This document shows, one piece after another, positions 1 to 8,579 of a stretch of DNA of 54,120 bases. The stretch spans positions 1 through 54,120 of the forward strand of contig NZ_KV786233.1 of assembly GCF_001806875.1 (NCBI RefSeq), in the 5' to 3' direction. The stretch's first letter is position 1, and each line of letters starts with the position of its first letter. The position numbers and the translations under genes were made by a program. The stretch comes from Corynebacterium sp. HMSC29G08. Lineage in GTDB: Bacteria; Actinomycetota; Actinomycetes; Mycobacteriales; Mycobacteriaceae. The notes beneath the pieces were generated by a model. That model ran no database searches and was not told the origin of the DNA. It saw only the letters and a program-made list of their open reading frames with translations.

Positions 1-11
1 ATTGATGGTGT

Positions 12-224
12 CTACTTTTCGGGGGTCGGGCCCTCTCTTCTCGCCTTGACATTTCTACCCTGTCGAGCCGAGATAAATGCAACAACTCCTGATACGGTAG
101 CGACGATTAGGAATTCGACAACTCCTACATTCGCTGTGGCTAGAGCTATTAGCGTAACTAGAAGGAAGCCGGTTAGAACGAAAACGCCGATGAAGATAGC
201 GGCGAAAACTAGTTTGGTAGACAT
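12..224 (-). CDS. small two-helix membrane protein, hypothetical
   Basis: A 70-residue protein with two hydrophobic segments (about residues 5-30 and 34-52) and a basic, charged C-terminal tail, so a two-pass membrane protein with a cytoplasmic end is likely. The ATG at 224 is preceded on the minus strand by GGAGAATAAATA, a good ribosome binding site, which supports translation. I do not recognise a family. It is transcribed away from rimM. It could be a lineage-specific protein of the Corynebacterium envelope. Confidence rests on the ribosome binding site and the membrane pattern only. Confidence 0.55.
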   Translation of the reverse strand: MSTKLVFAAIFIGVFVLTGFLLVTLIALATANVGVVEFLIVATVSGVVAFISARQGRNVKARREGPTPEK

Positions 225-354
225 TATTTATTCTCCATTCCCGTGTGCCGATCTAGCGTTTGAGTAGGCAGTGAAGTTGTTGAATGGGTACTTCATTTAT
301 CATCTTCTCCACGATAGTCGGGCGTGACAGCTGCGAGTTGGTGGGAGAATTGCA

Positions 355-382
355 TTGACTAATTTAATGGCAAGTGTAATCT
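355..382 (+). promoter_or_regulatory. possible distal promoter for rimM or a small RNA
   Basis: TTGACT and TAATCT are separated by 16 nt. The -10 lies inside a 6-bp-arm hairpin (369-386). If active it would give a transcript with a leader of about 170 nt before rimM, or a short independent RNA. Sequence pattern only. Confidence 0.3.
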
Positions 383-545
383 TGCCCACCAATGGAGCCA
401 AGGGGGTACGAACCGCTCACTCGCCCAGTAGACGAAATGATGGTGGGAGAGGGCGGGGCCGCGAGAGAATTCCCTCAGATAGTTGGTCAAGTGGACATCC
501 TGGGAGTTGGGCGCAGGCTGGGGTAGTAGCCGCATCTATCGCTGG

Positions 546-551
546 TAGCCT
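546..551 (+). promoter_or_regulatory. -10 hexamer of leaderless rimM transcript
   Basis: TAGCCT is followed by 8 nt and then the ATG at 560. There is no Shine-Dalgarno sequence. This spacing places the transcription start at or next to the A of the ATG and favours that start over the upstream TTG at 551. Confidence 0.55.
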
Positions 552-559
552 TGTCCCCC

Positions 560-1060
560 ATGGAAATGCTTATCGGCAGGGTGGTGAAATCCCACGGGGT
601 TCGTGGCGAGGTTGCCGTTGAGTTGCTGGCAGACGAATCCGAGGACCACATTGTGGTTGGGGAAGTGCTCACGGGCCGGCAGACGGGCAAAGAAATACAG
701 CTGACGGTGAAGACGGTTCGCCCGCACCAGCGGCGTCTTTTGGTCAGCTTCGAGGAAGTCTCGGACCGTACCTTGGCAGATAGTTTGCGGGGTATGAAGT
801 TCTTCGCAGAGCCGTTTGAGCGTGACGAAGACTCTGATGAGTACTACAACCATGAGCTCATCGGGCTGAAGGTTTATCACGACGGCAACGAGGTCGGCGA
901 TGTTACCGGCGTTATGGATGCGCCGAATCGCAAAATTCTTGAGATTGATTACATGGGCAAGGAAGTGCTCGTGCCGTTTGTGATGGAGTTCGTGCCAGTG
1001 ATCGGCCTGGATGAGGGGTATCTGGAGATCACCCCGCCAGAGGGCTTGCTTGATGTCTAA
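560..1060 (+). CDS. rimM: 16S rRNA processing protein RimM
   Basis: A 166-residue ribosome maturation factor that helps assemble the 30S head domain and binds ribosomal protein S19. The N-terminal RimM barrel starts with the typical LIGRVVKSHGVRGEV pattern. The C-terminal PRC-barrel-like part includes GLKVYHDGNEVGDVTGV and the conserved EVLVPFV segment followed by a acidic ITPPEGLL end. Length fits the family. The start at 560 is chosen because a TAGCCT -10 lies 8 nt upstream (leaderless); the TTG at 551 would lie inside that promoter. The gene overlaps trmD by 8 bp, the usual rimM-trmD coupling. Confidence 0.95.
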   Translation: MEMLIGRVVKSHGVRGEVAVELLADESEDHIVVGEVLTGRQTGKEIQLTVKTVRPHQRRLLVSFEEVSDRTLADSLRGMKFFAEPFERDEDSDEYYNHELIGLKVYHDGNEVGDVTGVMDAPNRKILEIDYMGKEVLVPFVMEFVPVIGLDEGYLEITPPEGLLDV

Positions 1061-2228
1061 TCAGGATCACAAGCTGCGTTTAGACGTCATCACGATTTTC
1101 CCCGAGTATCTCGAACCTTTGCGCCATGCACTGTTGGGCAAGGCGATTGAGCAGGGGATTTTGACTGTTGGCGTGCACGATCTACGTGACTGGGCTACGG
1201 GAAACCACAAGTCTGTAGATTCGCCGCCACTTGGTGGTGGCCCCGGCATGGTGATGAAGCCGCAGGTGTGGGGGCCCGCACTCGACAGCGTTGCGCAGGG
1301 CCGCGTCGGTGCTGACTTGGAGACGGCGGTGCAACACCGAAATGACAAGCCTCGCCATGATGACGTGGCGGAGGTAGCGCCGCGTCCATACGCAAAGACC
1401 GAAGACGCCTCGGAAGAGGACGCGACGAAGCCGTTGCTTTTGGTTCCCACCCCTGCCGGCACACCGTTTACCCAGGCGGATGCACAGGCCTGGTCGCGCG
1501 AAAAACACATCGTGTTCGCCTGCGGGCGCTATGAGGGTATTGACCAGCGTGTGTTTGAAGACGCAGCGAAGCGCTACCGCGTACGCGAAGTGTCTATTGG
1601 TGACTATGTGCTCATCGGCGGGGAAGTAGCGGTGCTGGTGATTGCAGAGGCGGTCACCCGCCTCATCCCCGGCGTGCTGGGCAATACCGAAAGCCATGAA
1701 GATGACAGCTTTTCTGACGGCTTGTTGGAAGGTCCTAGCTACACCAAGCCACGCGTGTGGCGTGGCATTGAAGCGCCGGCGGTGTTGACTTCAGGCGATC
1801 ACGCCAAGGTGGAGCAGTGGCGCCGCGAGCAGTCGCTGAAACGCACGAGTGCGCTACGCCCGGAATTGCTTGAGACTGCGCGGTTGAGCGACGAAGATCG
1901 TTTCATGCTTTACGCCCAGGACGTGGTGACGGAGTTGGACGTGTTGGGGTGGCGGCGTGGCGTTGAAAAGCATATGCGCCGAGCGCTGAAGAAGGCTGGC
2001 TACCGGGTGGAATCCATCGAGGCTGTGGAGCGAGGTACGGATGTATGCTTCGGGCCGTCCATGTTGGAGACCGAGTATGAGCGCCGTGAGGGCAGGCCGT
2101 GTCTGGAGCCGTTGGTGAAACTGACGGTTCGAGGGCGCACGGCGCTTGAGCCGGTGGAGGCGACCAAAGCCGTGGTAGCCGCGCTGCCCAGGGAAGCGGA
2201 CTGGTACGGTTCGACGCGCGTGGTATAA
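1053..2228 (+). CDS. trmD: tRNA (guanine-N1)-methyltransferase TrmD with long C-terminal extension
   Basis: Transfers methyl from S-adenosylmethionine to G37 N1 of tRNAs. The SPOUT core is clear: DVITIFPEYL near residue 11, GGGPGMVMKP at 61-70, ACGRYEGIDQRV at 156-167 and the knot segment SIGDYVLIGGEVAVLV at 181-196. Residues about 82-126 form an acidic, low-similarity insertion before LLVPTPAG, which I believe other corynebacterial TrmDs also have. A standard TrmD ends soon after RPELL (269-273). Here about 106 further residues (286-391) follow that I cannot assign to a family. Start 1053 overlaps rimM; the longer frame upstream lies inside rimM. Confidence 0.93.
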   Translation: MSNQDHKLRLDVITIFPEYLEPLRHALLGKAIEQGILTVGVHDLRDWATGNHKSVDSPPLGGGPGMVMKPQVWGPALDSVAQGRVGADLETAVQHRNDKPRHDDVAEVAPRPYAKTEDASEEDATKPLLLVPTPAGTPFTQADAQAWSREKHIVFACGRYEGIDQRVFEDAAKRYRVREVSIGDYVLIGGEVAVLVIAEAVTRLIPGVLGNTESHEDDSFSDGLLEGPSYTKPRVWRGIEAPAVLTSGDHAKVEQWRREQSLKRTSALRPELLETARLSDEDRFMLYAQDVVTELDVLGWRRGVEKHMRRALKKAGYRVESIEAVERGTDVCFGPSMLETEYERREGRPCLEPLVKLTVRGRTALEPVEATKAVVAALPREADWYGSTRVV

Positions 2229-2273
2229 ATCACGCCCGCAAGTTTCGGCGTTAATGGGATCACCAAAGTACCT

Positions 2274-2290
2274 TTTAGGTATTACCTAAA
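2274..2290. promoter_or_regulatory. 17-bp palindrome before the dicarboxylate carrier
   Basis: TTTAGGTA-T-TACCTAAA is a perfect inverted repeat with 8-bp arms. It ends just before the Shine-Dalgarno stretch AAAGGGAAAGGA of the gene starting at 2305. It has no T tract, so an operator, or a structure masking the ribosome binding site, is more likely than a terminator. Half-sites resemble DtxR half-sites (TTAGGT) but the spacing is 4 bp too short for a DtxR box. Confidence 0.5.
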
Positions 2291-2304
2291 GGGAAAGGAT
2301 TCTC

Positions 2305-3690
2305 ATGCTGGCATCGATACTTGATCCAACATCCACGATCGCTATCTTGCTGCAGATCCTCATCATTCTCGGCGCCCTGCTCCTTGGCACCCGCTACGGC
2401 GGAATCGGCCTAGGTCTGATCTCAGGTATTGGCCTGATGATCATGGTGTTCGTCTTCGGCCTTGAGCCGGGTGAACCTCCCGTCGGAGTGATGCTGACCA
2501 TCATCGCCGTGATTGGTTGTGCGGCGACACTTCAGCAGGCCAGAGGCCTGGAAGTGATGATGCAGCAAGCAGAGCGAATCCTGCGTGCGCACCCAGAGCG
2601 CATCACCATTTTGGCCCCGCTGACCACCTGGTTCCTCACTGTGCTCTGCGGCACGGGACACGTGGTCTACACCATGTTTCCGATTATTGAAGACATCGCG
2701 CTGAAAAAGGGCATCCGCCCTGAGCGCCCGATGGCCGTGGCGTCTACCTCGGCGCAGATGGGTATCACTGCCTCGCCAGTGTCTGTGGCTACGGTTTCGC
2801 TTGCCTCGATTTTGGCGGAGCACGCCGGGGTGATTGAGAAGGCGTATTCGATTCCGCAAATTCTGATGGTGGCCATTCCGGCGTCGCTAAGCGGTGTGCT
2901 TTTGGCCTCTTTGTGGTCGCTACGCCGCGGCAAGGATTTGGAAGACGATCCGGTGTTCCAGGAACGGATGAAGGACCGGGCGTTTGCTGCGTCAATCAAA
3001 GACTCCAGCCACTCGCTGCTGGGGGAGAAGTTCGCTAAATCCGCCTACAACTCGGTGTGGATCTTCCTCGGCGCGATTGCGTTCGTGGTGGTGCTGGGTG
3101 CGTTTGAGGCGCTGCGCCCAGCGTGGCCGGATGATGCAGGTGAGCTGAAACCGCTGTCGATGAACCTGACCATCCAGATGGTGATGCTCTTCGCCGGCGC
3201 GATGATCCTGCTGTTCTGCAAGCCGGACCACAAAAAGATCGCCTCCACGCCGGTGTTCAAAGCCGGCATGACCGCGGTGTTTTCCGTGTTCGGTGTCGCG
3301 TGGATGGCGGATACGTTCTTCGGTGCACACATCGATCAGCTCGAGGCATCTCTCGGTGGCGTTGTGCAGCAGGCACCGTGGGCGTACGCGATCGTGCTGC
3401 TCATTGTGTCCAAGCTGGTGAACTCGCAGGCGGCCGCGCTGGTGGCTATCGCCCCGATCGGTTTGGCGCTGGGCATCGACCCGAAGGTGATCGTCGGGTT
3501 CTACGGCGCCGCCTACGGCTACTGGATTCTGCCGACCTATCCGTCCGACCTGGCCTGCATTGGTTTCGACCGTACGGGCACCACCCGGATTGGCAAGTAC
3601 GTGATCAACCACTCGTTCCTTATTCCAGGCGCGATCTCGGTCTTCACCTCGTGTGTTGTGGGCTCCCTGTTGGCCCAGGCACTGCTGTAA
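2305..3690 (+). CDS. Dcu-family C4-dicarboxylate carrier
   Basis: A 461-residue polytopic membrane protein of the DcuA/DcuB family, which exchanges or takes up fumarate, malate, succinate or aspartate. Characteristic stretches are LAPLTTWFLTVLCGTGHVVY near residue 95, then IRPERPMAVASTSAQMGITASPVS near 130. About ten or more hydrophobic segments run to the C-terminus, with NSQAAALVAIAPIGLALG near 375. The start is supported by AAAGGGAAAGGA 5 nt upstream. It stands alone between trmD and tex and has a palindromic candidate operator just upstream. Substrate specificity cannot be read from the sequence; fermentative succinate or fumarate/malate exchange is an inference. Confidence 0.85.
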   Translation: MLASILDPTSTIAILLQILIILGALLLGTRYGGIGLGLISGIGLMIMVFVFGLEPGEPPVGVMLTIIAVIGCAATLQQARGLEVMMQQAERILRAHPERITILAPLTTWFLTVLCGTGHVVYTMFPIIEDIALKKGIRPERPMAVASTSAQMGITASPVSVATVSLASILAEHAGVIEKAYSIPQILMVAIPASLSGVLLASLWSLRRGKDLEDDPVFQERMKDRAFAASIKDSSHSLLGEKFAKSAYNSVWIFLGAIAFVVVLGAFEALRPAWPDDAGELKPLSMNLTIQMVMLFAGAMILLFCKPDHKKIASTPVFKAGMTAVFSVFGVAWMADTFFGAHIDQLEASLGGVVQQAPWAYAIVLLIVSKLVNSQAAALVAIAPIGLALGIDPKVIVGFYGAAYGYWILPTYPSDLACIGFDRTGTTRIGKYVINHSFLIPGAISVFTSCVVGSLLAQALL

Positions 3691-3703
3691 GAAGGTGTCG
3701 CGC

Positions 3704-3709
3704 TAGACT
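3704..3709 (+). promoter_or_regulatory. -10 hexamer of leaderless tex transcript
   Basis: TAGACT is followed by 7 nt and the ATG at 3717, with no Shine-Dalgarno sequence. It lies in the 26-bp gap after the dicarboxylate carrier. Confidence 0.55.
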
Positions 3710-3716
3710 TCCCGGA

Positions 3717-6056
3717 ATGACTATCGCAGCAACGATCGCGACAGAAATTCAGGTGCGCCCCTCCCAGGTGGAGGCGGCGCTTCGCCTTTTGGCTGAAGGC
3801 AATACGGTTCCGTTTATCTCCCGCTACCGCAAGGAAGTCACTGGCGGTTTGGACGATGCGCAGCTGCGCCACATCGAGGAGCGCAACACGTATCTGGTTG
3901 AGCTCGCTGAACGCAAAGAAGCGGTGCTGGCCAGCATCGAAGAGCAGGGCAAGCTGACCGATGCACTGAAGCGCGACATCCTCGCGGCAGATACGAAGGC
4001 GCGCGTGGAGGACTTGTACCTGCCGTACAAGAAGCGCCGCAAGACCAAGGCGGACATCGCGCGCGAGGCAGGGCTTGAGCCGCTTGCACAGTTGCTTATC
4101 GACGCCCCGGCCACCAACCCCGAAACCGCCTCCGAAAAGTTCCTCTGCGAAGGCTTCCCAGATGCGAAGGCCGCCCTTGAGGGCGCGCGCGCCATTTTGG
4201 TTGACCGCTTTGCCACCGACGCTGATCTGGTGGGCGCGGTGCGCGACCGCGTCTACGCCGAAGGCACCATGCGCGCCTCCGTGGTGGAAGGTAAGGAACA
4301 GGAAGGCGCGAAGTTTGCGGATTACTTCGATTTCTCCGAAGACTTTGCCAAACTGCCTAGCCACCGAATTCTGGCGTTGTTGCGCGGTGAGAACGAAGGC
4401 GTGCTCACCTTGGATCTCGACCCGGGTGATGAGTCTGTTTATGAAGGCATGATCGCCGAGCGTTTCAACCTGCCGGTGAAGGACTCTGAGTGGTTGTCCA
4501 AGGCGGTGCGTTGGGGCTGGCGCACCAAGTTGCAGATTTCGGCGAATTTGGATGCGCGTATGCGTCTCAAAGAAAAAGCCGAAGAGGGCGCACTCGAGGT
4601 GTTCAAGACCAACCTGCGTGACGTGCTGTTGGCAGCGCCTGCTGGCCAGCGCGCCACCTTGGCGCTGGATCCGGGGTACCGCAACGGTGTGAAGTGTGCG
4701 GTGGTAGACGGTACTGGCAAGGTGCTGGCCACCACGATTGTGTACCCGCATCAGCCGCAGAACCGTTGGGATGCGTCACGTGCGGAGCTGGCCTCTCTGG
4801 TTGCAGAGCACGGTGTTGAGTTGATCGCGGTGGGCAACGGCACTGCCTCGCGTGAGTCGGAGAAACTCGCTGGCGAGGTGGCGGACATGGTTGCAAAGGC
4901 TGGCGGCAAGCGCCCAACGCCTGTGGTGGTCAGCGAGTCCGGCGCGTCTGTGTACTCCGCAAGCGCGATCGCCGCAGAAGAGTTCCCAGAAATGGATGTC
5001 TCGCTGCGCTCCGCAGTATCCATCGGGCGCCGCCTGCAGGACCCGCTAGCAGAGCTGGTGAAGGTGGATCCGAAGTCCATCGGTGTGGGCCAGTACCAGC
5101 ACGATGTGAACCAGACCGCCCTGGCCCAGACCCTGGACGCGGTGGTGGAAGATGCGGTGAACTCCGTTGGTGTGGACGTCAACACCGCCTCCGCGCCGCT
5201 GCTTGAGCGAGTGGCGGGTTTGTCTAATACGGTGGCGAAGAACATTGTGGCGTACCGCGATGAGCACGGCAGCTTCACCACCCGCAAGGAGCTGGGCAAG
5301 GTGCCACGTCTGGGGCCGAAGGCGTTTGAGCAGGCCGCAGGCTTTTTGCGAATCCAGGGCGGGTCGGATCCGTTGGATGCCTCCGCGGTTCATCCGGAGG
5401 CATACCCGGTGGTTGAGCGCATTGCGTCTGCAACCGGCTTGGACACCACAGAATTGATTGGCAACACCGCGGTGTTGACCAAGCTTGCGCCGGCGGATTT
5501 TGCTGATGACACCTTCGGCGTGCCCACAGTGACCGACATCATCGCCGAGTTGGACAAGCCCGGCCGTGACCCGCGCCCGGAGTTTAAGACCGCGACATTC
5601 AAGGAGGGCGTCAACGAGGTCAAGGACTTAAAGCCCGGCATGATCTTGGAAGGCACCGTGACCAACGTCGCGGCGTTCGGTGCGTTTGTAGACGTCGGCG
5701 TGCATCAAGACGGCCTCGTACACGTCTCGGCCATGAGCGAGCGCTTCGTTGCCGACCCGCATGATGTGGTCCGCTCCGGCCAGGTAGTCAAAGTCAAGGT
5801 CATGGATGTAGACGTTGCCCGCAACCGCATCGGCCTGTCGCTTCGGCTTAACGACGACCCCGCCAAGCCTTCCACCACCAAACCCGCCAAGCAGGCGGGC
5901 AAGGACTCTGCCACACGCTCTGGCACACGCTCTGGCCGGGGCAACGGCCGGGGTGGTCAGGGTGGTCAGGGTGGGGGACGTGGGCGTCGACAAGCAGCCA
6001 AGCCCCAGGGCGGGTCGATGGCTGATGCCTTAAAGCGTGCAGGATTTGGTAACTGA
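3717..6056 (+). CDS. tex: Tex-type RNA-binding transcription accessory protein
   Basis: A 779-residue Tex protein, a nucleic-acid-binding factor linked to transcription and RNA turnover. Domain order is typical: an N-terminal Tex helical region with FISRYRKEVTGGLDD, a YqgF/RNase H-like core starting at ALDPGYRNGVKCAVVDG near residue 315, helix-hairpin-helix motifs around NTASAPLLERVAGLS, and a C-terminal S1 domain (GMILEGTVTNVAAFGAFVDVG, near 645). The protein ends in a Gly/Arg-rich tail. The start at 3717 is chosen because a TAGACT -10 sits 7 nt upstream; the open frame further upstream lies inside the preceding gene. Confidence 0.95.
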   Translation: MTIAATIATEIQVRPSQVEAALRLLAEGNTVPFISRYRKEVTGGLDDAQLRHIEERNTYLVELAERKEAVLASIEEQGKLTDALKRDILAADTKARVEDLYLPYKKRRKTKADIAREAGLEPLAQLLIDAPATNPETASEKFLCEGFPDAKAALEGARAILVDRFATDADLVGAVRDRVYAEGTMRASVVEGKEQEGAKFADYFDFSEDFAKLPSHRILALLRGENEGVLTLDLDPGDESVYEGMIAERFNLPVKDSEWLSKAVRWGWRTKLQISANLDARMRLKEKAEEGALEVFKTNLRDVLLAAPAGQRATLALDPGYRNGVKCAVVDGTGKVLATTIVYPHQPQNRWDASRAELASLVAEHGVELIAVGNGTASRESEKLAGEVADMVAKAGGKRPTPVVVSESGASVYSASAIAAEEFPEMDVSLRSAVSIGRRLQDPLAELVKVDPKSIGVGQYQHDVNQTALAQTLDAVVEDAVNSVGVDVNTASAPLLERVAGLSNTVAKNIVAYRDEHGSFTTRKELGKVPRLGPKAFEQAAGFLRIQGGSDPLDASAVHPEAYPVVERIASATGLDTTELIGNTAVLTKLAPADFADDTFGVPTVTDIIAELDKPGRDPRPEFKTATFKEGVNEVKDLKPGMILEGTVTNVAAFGAFVDVGVHQDGLVHVSAMSERFVADPHDVVRSGQVVKVKVMDVDVARNRIGLSLRLNDDPAKPSTTKPAKQAGKDSATRSGTRSGRGNGRGGQGGQGGGRGRRQAAKPQGGSMADALKRAGFGN

Positions 6057-6160
6057 CCGGGCAATATGTAACATATCTCGAGTTGTTGTACACGATACGA
6101 ACCGGTCGAGCCTTCGTGGCCGCTAGGTTCCTCTGTCCGTAAAAGTAAAGGAATGCTGCC

Positions 6161-6508
6161 ATGAGCAACGGCATCATCGATCTGGTCGACGCAGGTCAGC
6201 TGCGCGACGACATCCCGAACTTCCGCCCAGGCGACACTGTTGACGTGCATGTCAAGGTTATCGAGGGCAACGTAACCCGTACCCAGGTCTTCACCGGTTT
6301 TGTGGTGCGTCGCCAGGGTGGCGGCATCCGTGAGACCTTCACCGTCCGCAAGATCTCCTTCGGCATCGGCGTTGAGCGTACCTTCCCGGTTCACTCTCCG
6401 AACATTGAGAAGATCGAGGTCACCCGCCGCGGTAAGGTTCGCCGTGCGAAGCTGTACTACATGCGCGACCTGCGCGGCAAGGCTGCCCGCATCAAGGAGC
6501 GCCGCTAG
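6161..6508 (+). CDS. rplS: 50S ribosomal protein L19
   Basis: A 115-residue L19, located at the interface of the 30S and 50S subunits. The family signature is intact: [52 protein letters not shown] and the basic C-terminus [26 protein letters not shown] lies 8 nt before the ATG. An untranslated leader of up to about 100 nt precedes it, and a strong intrinsic terminator follows at 6536, so it is probably transcribed alone. Confidence 0.97.
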   Translation: MSNGIIDLVDAGQLRDDIPNFRPGDTVDVHVKVIEGNVTRTQVFTGFVVRRQGGGIRETFTVRKISFGIGVERTFPVHSPNIEKIEVTRRGKVRRAKLYYMRDLRGKAARIKERR

Positions 6509-6535
6509 GCAGCAGGCCCCCTCTAGGGCTTTTGT

Positions 6536-6572
6536 ACCCCGTTTGCCAACGTTGGTTGGCAGCGGGGTTTTT
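6536..6572 (+). terminator. intrinsic terminator after rplS
   Basis: ACCCCG-TTT-GCCAAC-gttg-GTTGGC-AG-CGGGGT followed by TTTTT. The two-part stem with a T tract is a textbook rho-independent terminator. Confidence 0.9.
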
Positions 6573-6714
6573 CCTTTGCTGGGGCGCTGGCCTGTGCTAA
6601 CCCCATCTGCCCCATGCGTCTCATTGCAAACAAATCGATTTGTTACGGATGTGACTAGAAAACCGCAGGACGCTGAAAGATTTCGCATTCATTTTCAGTG
6701 TGGCAAGCAGCGTG

Positions 6715-6720
6715 TAGGGT
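6715..6720 (+). promoter_or_regulatory. -10 hexamer deciding the lepB start
   Basis: TAGGGT is followed by 7 nt and GTG at 6728. The ATG at 6722 is only 1 nt after the hexamer, which makes a leaderless GTG start more likely. The same bases contain AGGG 8 nt before the GTG, which could also act as a weak ribosome binding site. Confidence 0.5.
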
Positions 6721-6727
6721 GATGCGG

Positions 6728-7516
6728 GTGACTACACCGAATGATCCGGCCCGCACTGAGGCCTCCCACTGGCCGGGGGAGCCAGAGCCGGTAGAAACCG
6801 CCCAAGAAACCCCAGAACCCAAGCAGACCCCGTGGTACATCGAAATCCCCGTAGTCGTGGTCCTCACCTTGGCGTTGATGTTTGTGATTCAGACGTTCCT
6901 GGGTCGTTTATATGTGATTCCGTCAGCCTCGATGGAGCCGACGCTGCACGGTGAGAGCGGTTCGGGTGACCGTATTTTGGTGCAGAAGGTCAGCTATTAC
7001 TTCAGTGACCCGGAGCCGGGTGATGTGGTGGTGTTCAAGGGCACGGATAGTTGGAATACGGGCTTTGTGTCGAATCGTTCCAACAACACGTTCATCCGCG
7101 GGATGCAGGAAGTTGGCAGCTGGGTTGGTTTGGTGCCTAAGGATGAAAACACCCTAGTGAAGCGCATTATCGCTGAGGGTGGGCAGACGGTGAGCTGCCA
7201 GGCCGGGGATCCGGCGGTGATGGTGGATGGTTCGCCGATTGATCAGTCCTATGTGTTGGATCCGCCGACCTATCCGGTGGACATGACTACGGGTTCGCAG
7301 GCTTGCGGTGGTGACTTTTTCGGCCCGCTGACGGTGCCTGAGGGCCATTACTTCATGATGGGTGATAATCGGACGAACTCGCTGGATTCGCGTGCACATA
7401 TGGGCGATGAGCTGCAGGGGACGATTCCGCGGGAGAATTTCCGTGGCAAGGTTTCTGCGGTGGTTTTCCCGTTGAGTCGTCTGGGTGGTGTGGACGACCC
7501 GGATATTCAGCGTTAG
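6728..7516 (+). CDS. lepB: signal peptidase I
   Basis: A 262-residue type I signal peptidase that cleaves signal peptides from exported proteins at the outer face of the membrane. A Pro/Glu-rich cytoplasmic N-terminus is followed by one membrane segment (about 37-57) and the S26 catalytic domain. The serine is S68 in [10 protein letters not shown], and the general-base lysine is K145 in [11 protein letters not shown]. The C-terminal box [17 protein letters not shown] is present. The GTG start fits both the -10 spacing and an AGGG 8 nt away; ATG at 6722 is the alternative. rnhB starts 1 nt after the stop, so the two are probably one operon with the DUF2469 gene. Confidence 0.93.
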   Translation: MTTPNDPARTEASHWPGEPEPVETAQETPEPKQTPWYIEIPVVVVLTLALMFVIQTFLGRLYVIPSASMEPTLHGESGSGDRILVQKVSYYFSDPEPGDVVVFKGTDSWNTGFVSNRSNNTFIRGMQEVGSWVGLVPKDENTLVKRIIAEGGQTVSCQAGDPAVMVDGSPIDQSYVLDPPTYPVDMTTGSQACGGDFFGPLTVPEGHYFMMGDNRTNSLDSRAHMGDELQGTIPRENFRGKVSAVVFPLSRLGGVDDPDIQR

Positions 7517-7517
7517 T

Positions 7518-8165
7518 GTGGTGCGCCGCCTGAAGCAGTTGCGCACCTATGAGGTGGCGCTGGACAAGGTTGGGTTTGGCCCGGTCGCAGGGGTTGATGA
7601 GGCGGGCCGCGGTGCGTGTTTCGGCCCGGTGACCATCGCGGCGTGTATTTTGCCCACTCGCCCGTTGCCGGAGCTTGAGGGCCTGGATGATTCGAAAAAA
7701 TTGACGCAGCGTAGGCGCCGGTTGCTTTTCGACGCCATCGTCAACTCCGCCACCGCTTTTTCCATCGTGCACGTACCTGCGGCGGACATTGACCGCCGAG
7801 GCATTCAAGCGGCCAACTTGGATGGGGCACGCCGTGCTGTTGCGGGGCTTGATCCCGCTCCTAGATACGTGCTGATGGATGGGTTTCGCATCCCGGGCCT
7901 TGGTGTGCCGCAGCTGCCGGTGGTGGGTGGGGATGCTGCGGCGAGGTGTATCGCGGCGGCGAGTGTGCTGGCGAAAGTGTCGCGGGACGCGTTGATTGTT
8001 CAGATGGCGGAGCAGTTTCCTGAGTATGGGTTGGCGGGCCATAAGGGGTATTCAACTGCGGCACATATGGCTGCGGTGCGCCGCCACGGTGCGAGTGTGC
8101 AGCACCGTTATAGTTATGCCAACGTCCGTGAAGCCGATGAGTTTTACAAAGGGGTTGTGCGGTAG
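7518..8165 (+). CDS. rnhB: ribonuclease HII
   Basis: A 215-residue type 2 RNase H that removes ribonucleotides and RNA from RNA-DNA hybrids. The catalytic DEA motif is GVDEAGRG (D27, E28), followed by [15 protein letters not shown] with the third acidic residue, and the [12 protein letters not shown] plus GYSTAAH segments. Start is GTG at 7518, 1 nt after the lepB stop. The next gene's ATG follows the rnhB stop directly. This lepB-rnhB-DUF2469 order is standard in mycobacteria and corynebacteria. Confidence 0.95.
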   Translation: MVRRLKQLRTYEVALDKVGFGPVAGVDEAGRGACFGPVTIAACILPTRPLPELEGLDDSKKLTQRRRRLLFDAIVNSATAFSIVHVPAADIDRRGIQAANLDGARRAVAGLDPAPRYVLMDGFRIPGLGVPQLPVVGGDAAARCIAAASVLAKVSRDALIVQMAEQFPEYGLAGHKGYSTAAHMAAVRRHGASVQHRYSYANVREADEFYKGVVR

Positions 8166-8474
8166 ATGAGCGCCGAAGAGCTGGACAATTATGAGTCCGA
8201 GGTGGAGCTGTCGCTGTATCGTGAGTACCGCGATGTGGCCAGCCAGTTCTCCTATGTGGTGGAGACGGAGCGTCGCTTTTACCTGGCGAATGCCGTGAAG
8301 CTGATCCCGCACACTGAGGGCAATGACGTCTACTACGAGGTACGCATGTCTGACTGCTGGGTGTGGGACATGTACCGTGCGGTGCGCTTTGTGCGTTATG
8401 TGCGTGTGATTACGTACAAGGACGTCAATATTGAGGAGCTGGATAAGCCGGATTTGACGTTCCCGGACCGTTAA
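8166..8474 (+). CDS. DUF2469 family protein
   Basis: A 102-residue acidic protein of the actinobacterial DUF2469 family (Rv2901c-like), of unknown function. Typical features are the YESEVELSLYREYRDV start, FSYVVETERRFYLAN, and the aromatic-rich VRMSDCWVWDMYR. Its ATG abuts the rnhB stop, so translation is probably coupled. No membrane segment or signal peptide. Family membership is confident; role is not known. Confidence 0.88.
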   Translation: MSAEELDNYESEVELSLYREYRDVASQFSYVVETERRFYLANAVKLIPHTEGNDVYYEVRMSDCWVWDMYRAVRFVRYVRVITYKDVNIEELDKPDLTFPDR

Positions 8475-8579
8475 GGGAACCGACGGGGGGTTTGGTCAGT
8501 CTAAGTGGGTAGGGGCATCTTTTCGCGTTGCCTCGTGTGAATACCAACTTCAGAACTGAAACTTAAGGGGGGGACTTTT

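Larger units (their letters stand above)
225..559. other. intergenic region upstream of rimM
   Basis: No convincing protein gene. It holds a possible plus-strand promoter (TTGACT at 355-360, 16 nt, TAATCT at 377-382), a short hairpin GGCAAG/CTTGCC at 369-386 lying across that -10, and the rimM-proximal -10 at 546-551. A plus-strand reading frame from 355 to 621 exists but has no family match and overlaps rimM in another frame, so I do not call it. Confidence 0.4.

Noticed and set aside
355..621. 88-codon plus-strand frame before rimM
   Set aside because: It runs through the rimM promoter and into rimM in another frame, and its product has no family or membrane pattern.
2274..2290. DtxR/IdeR iron box
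   Set aside because: Half-sites resemble TTAGGT/ACCTAA but the centre is 3 bp instead of 7, so a DtxR dimer pair would not fit.
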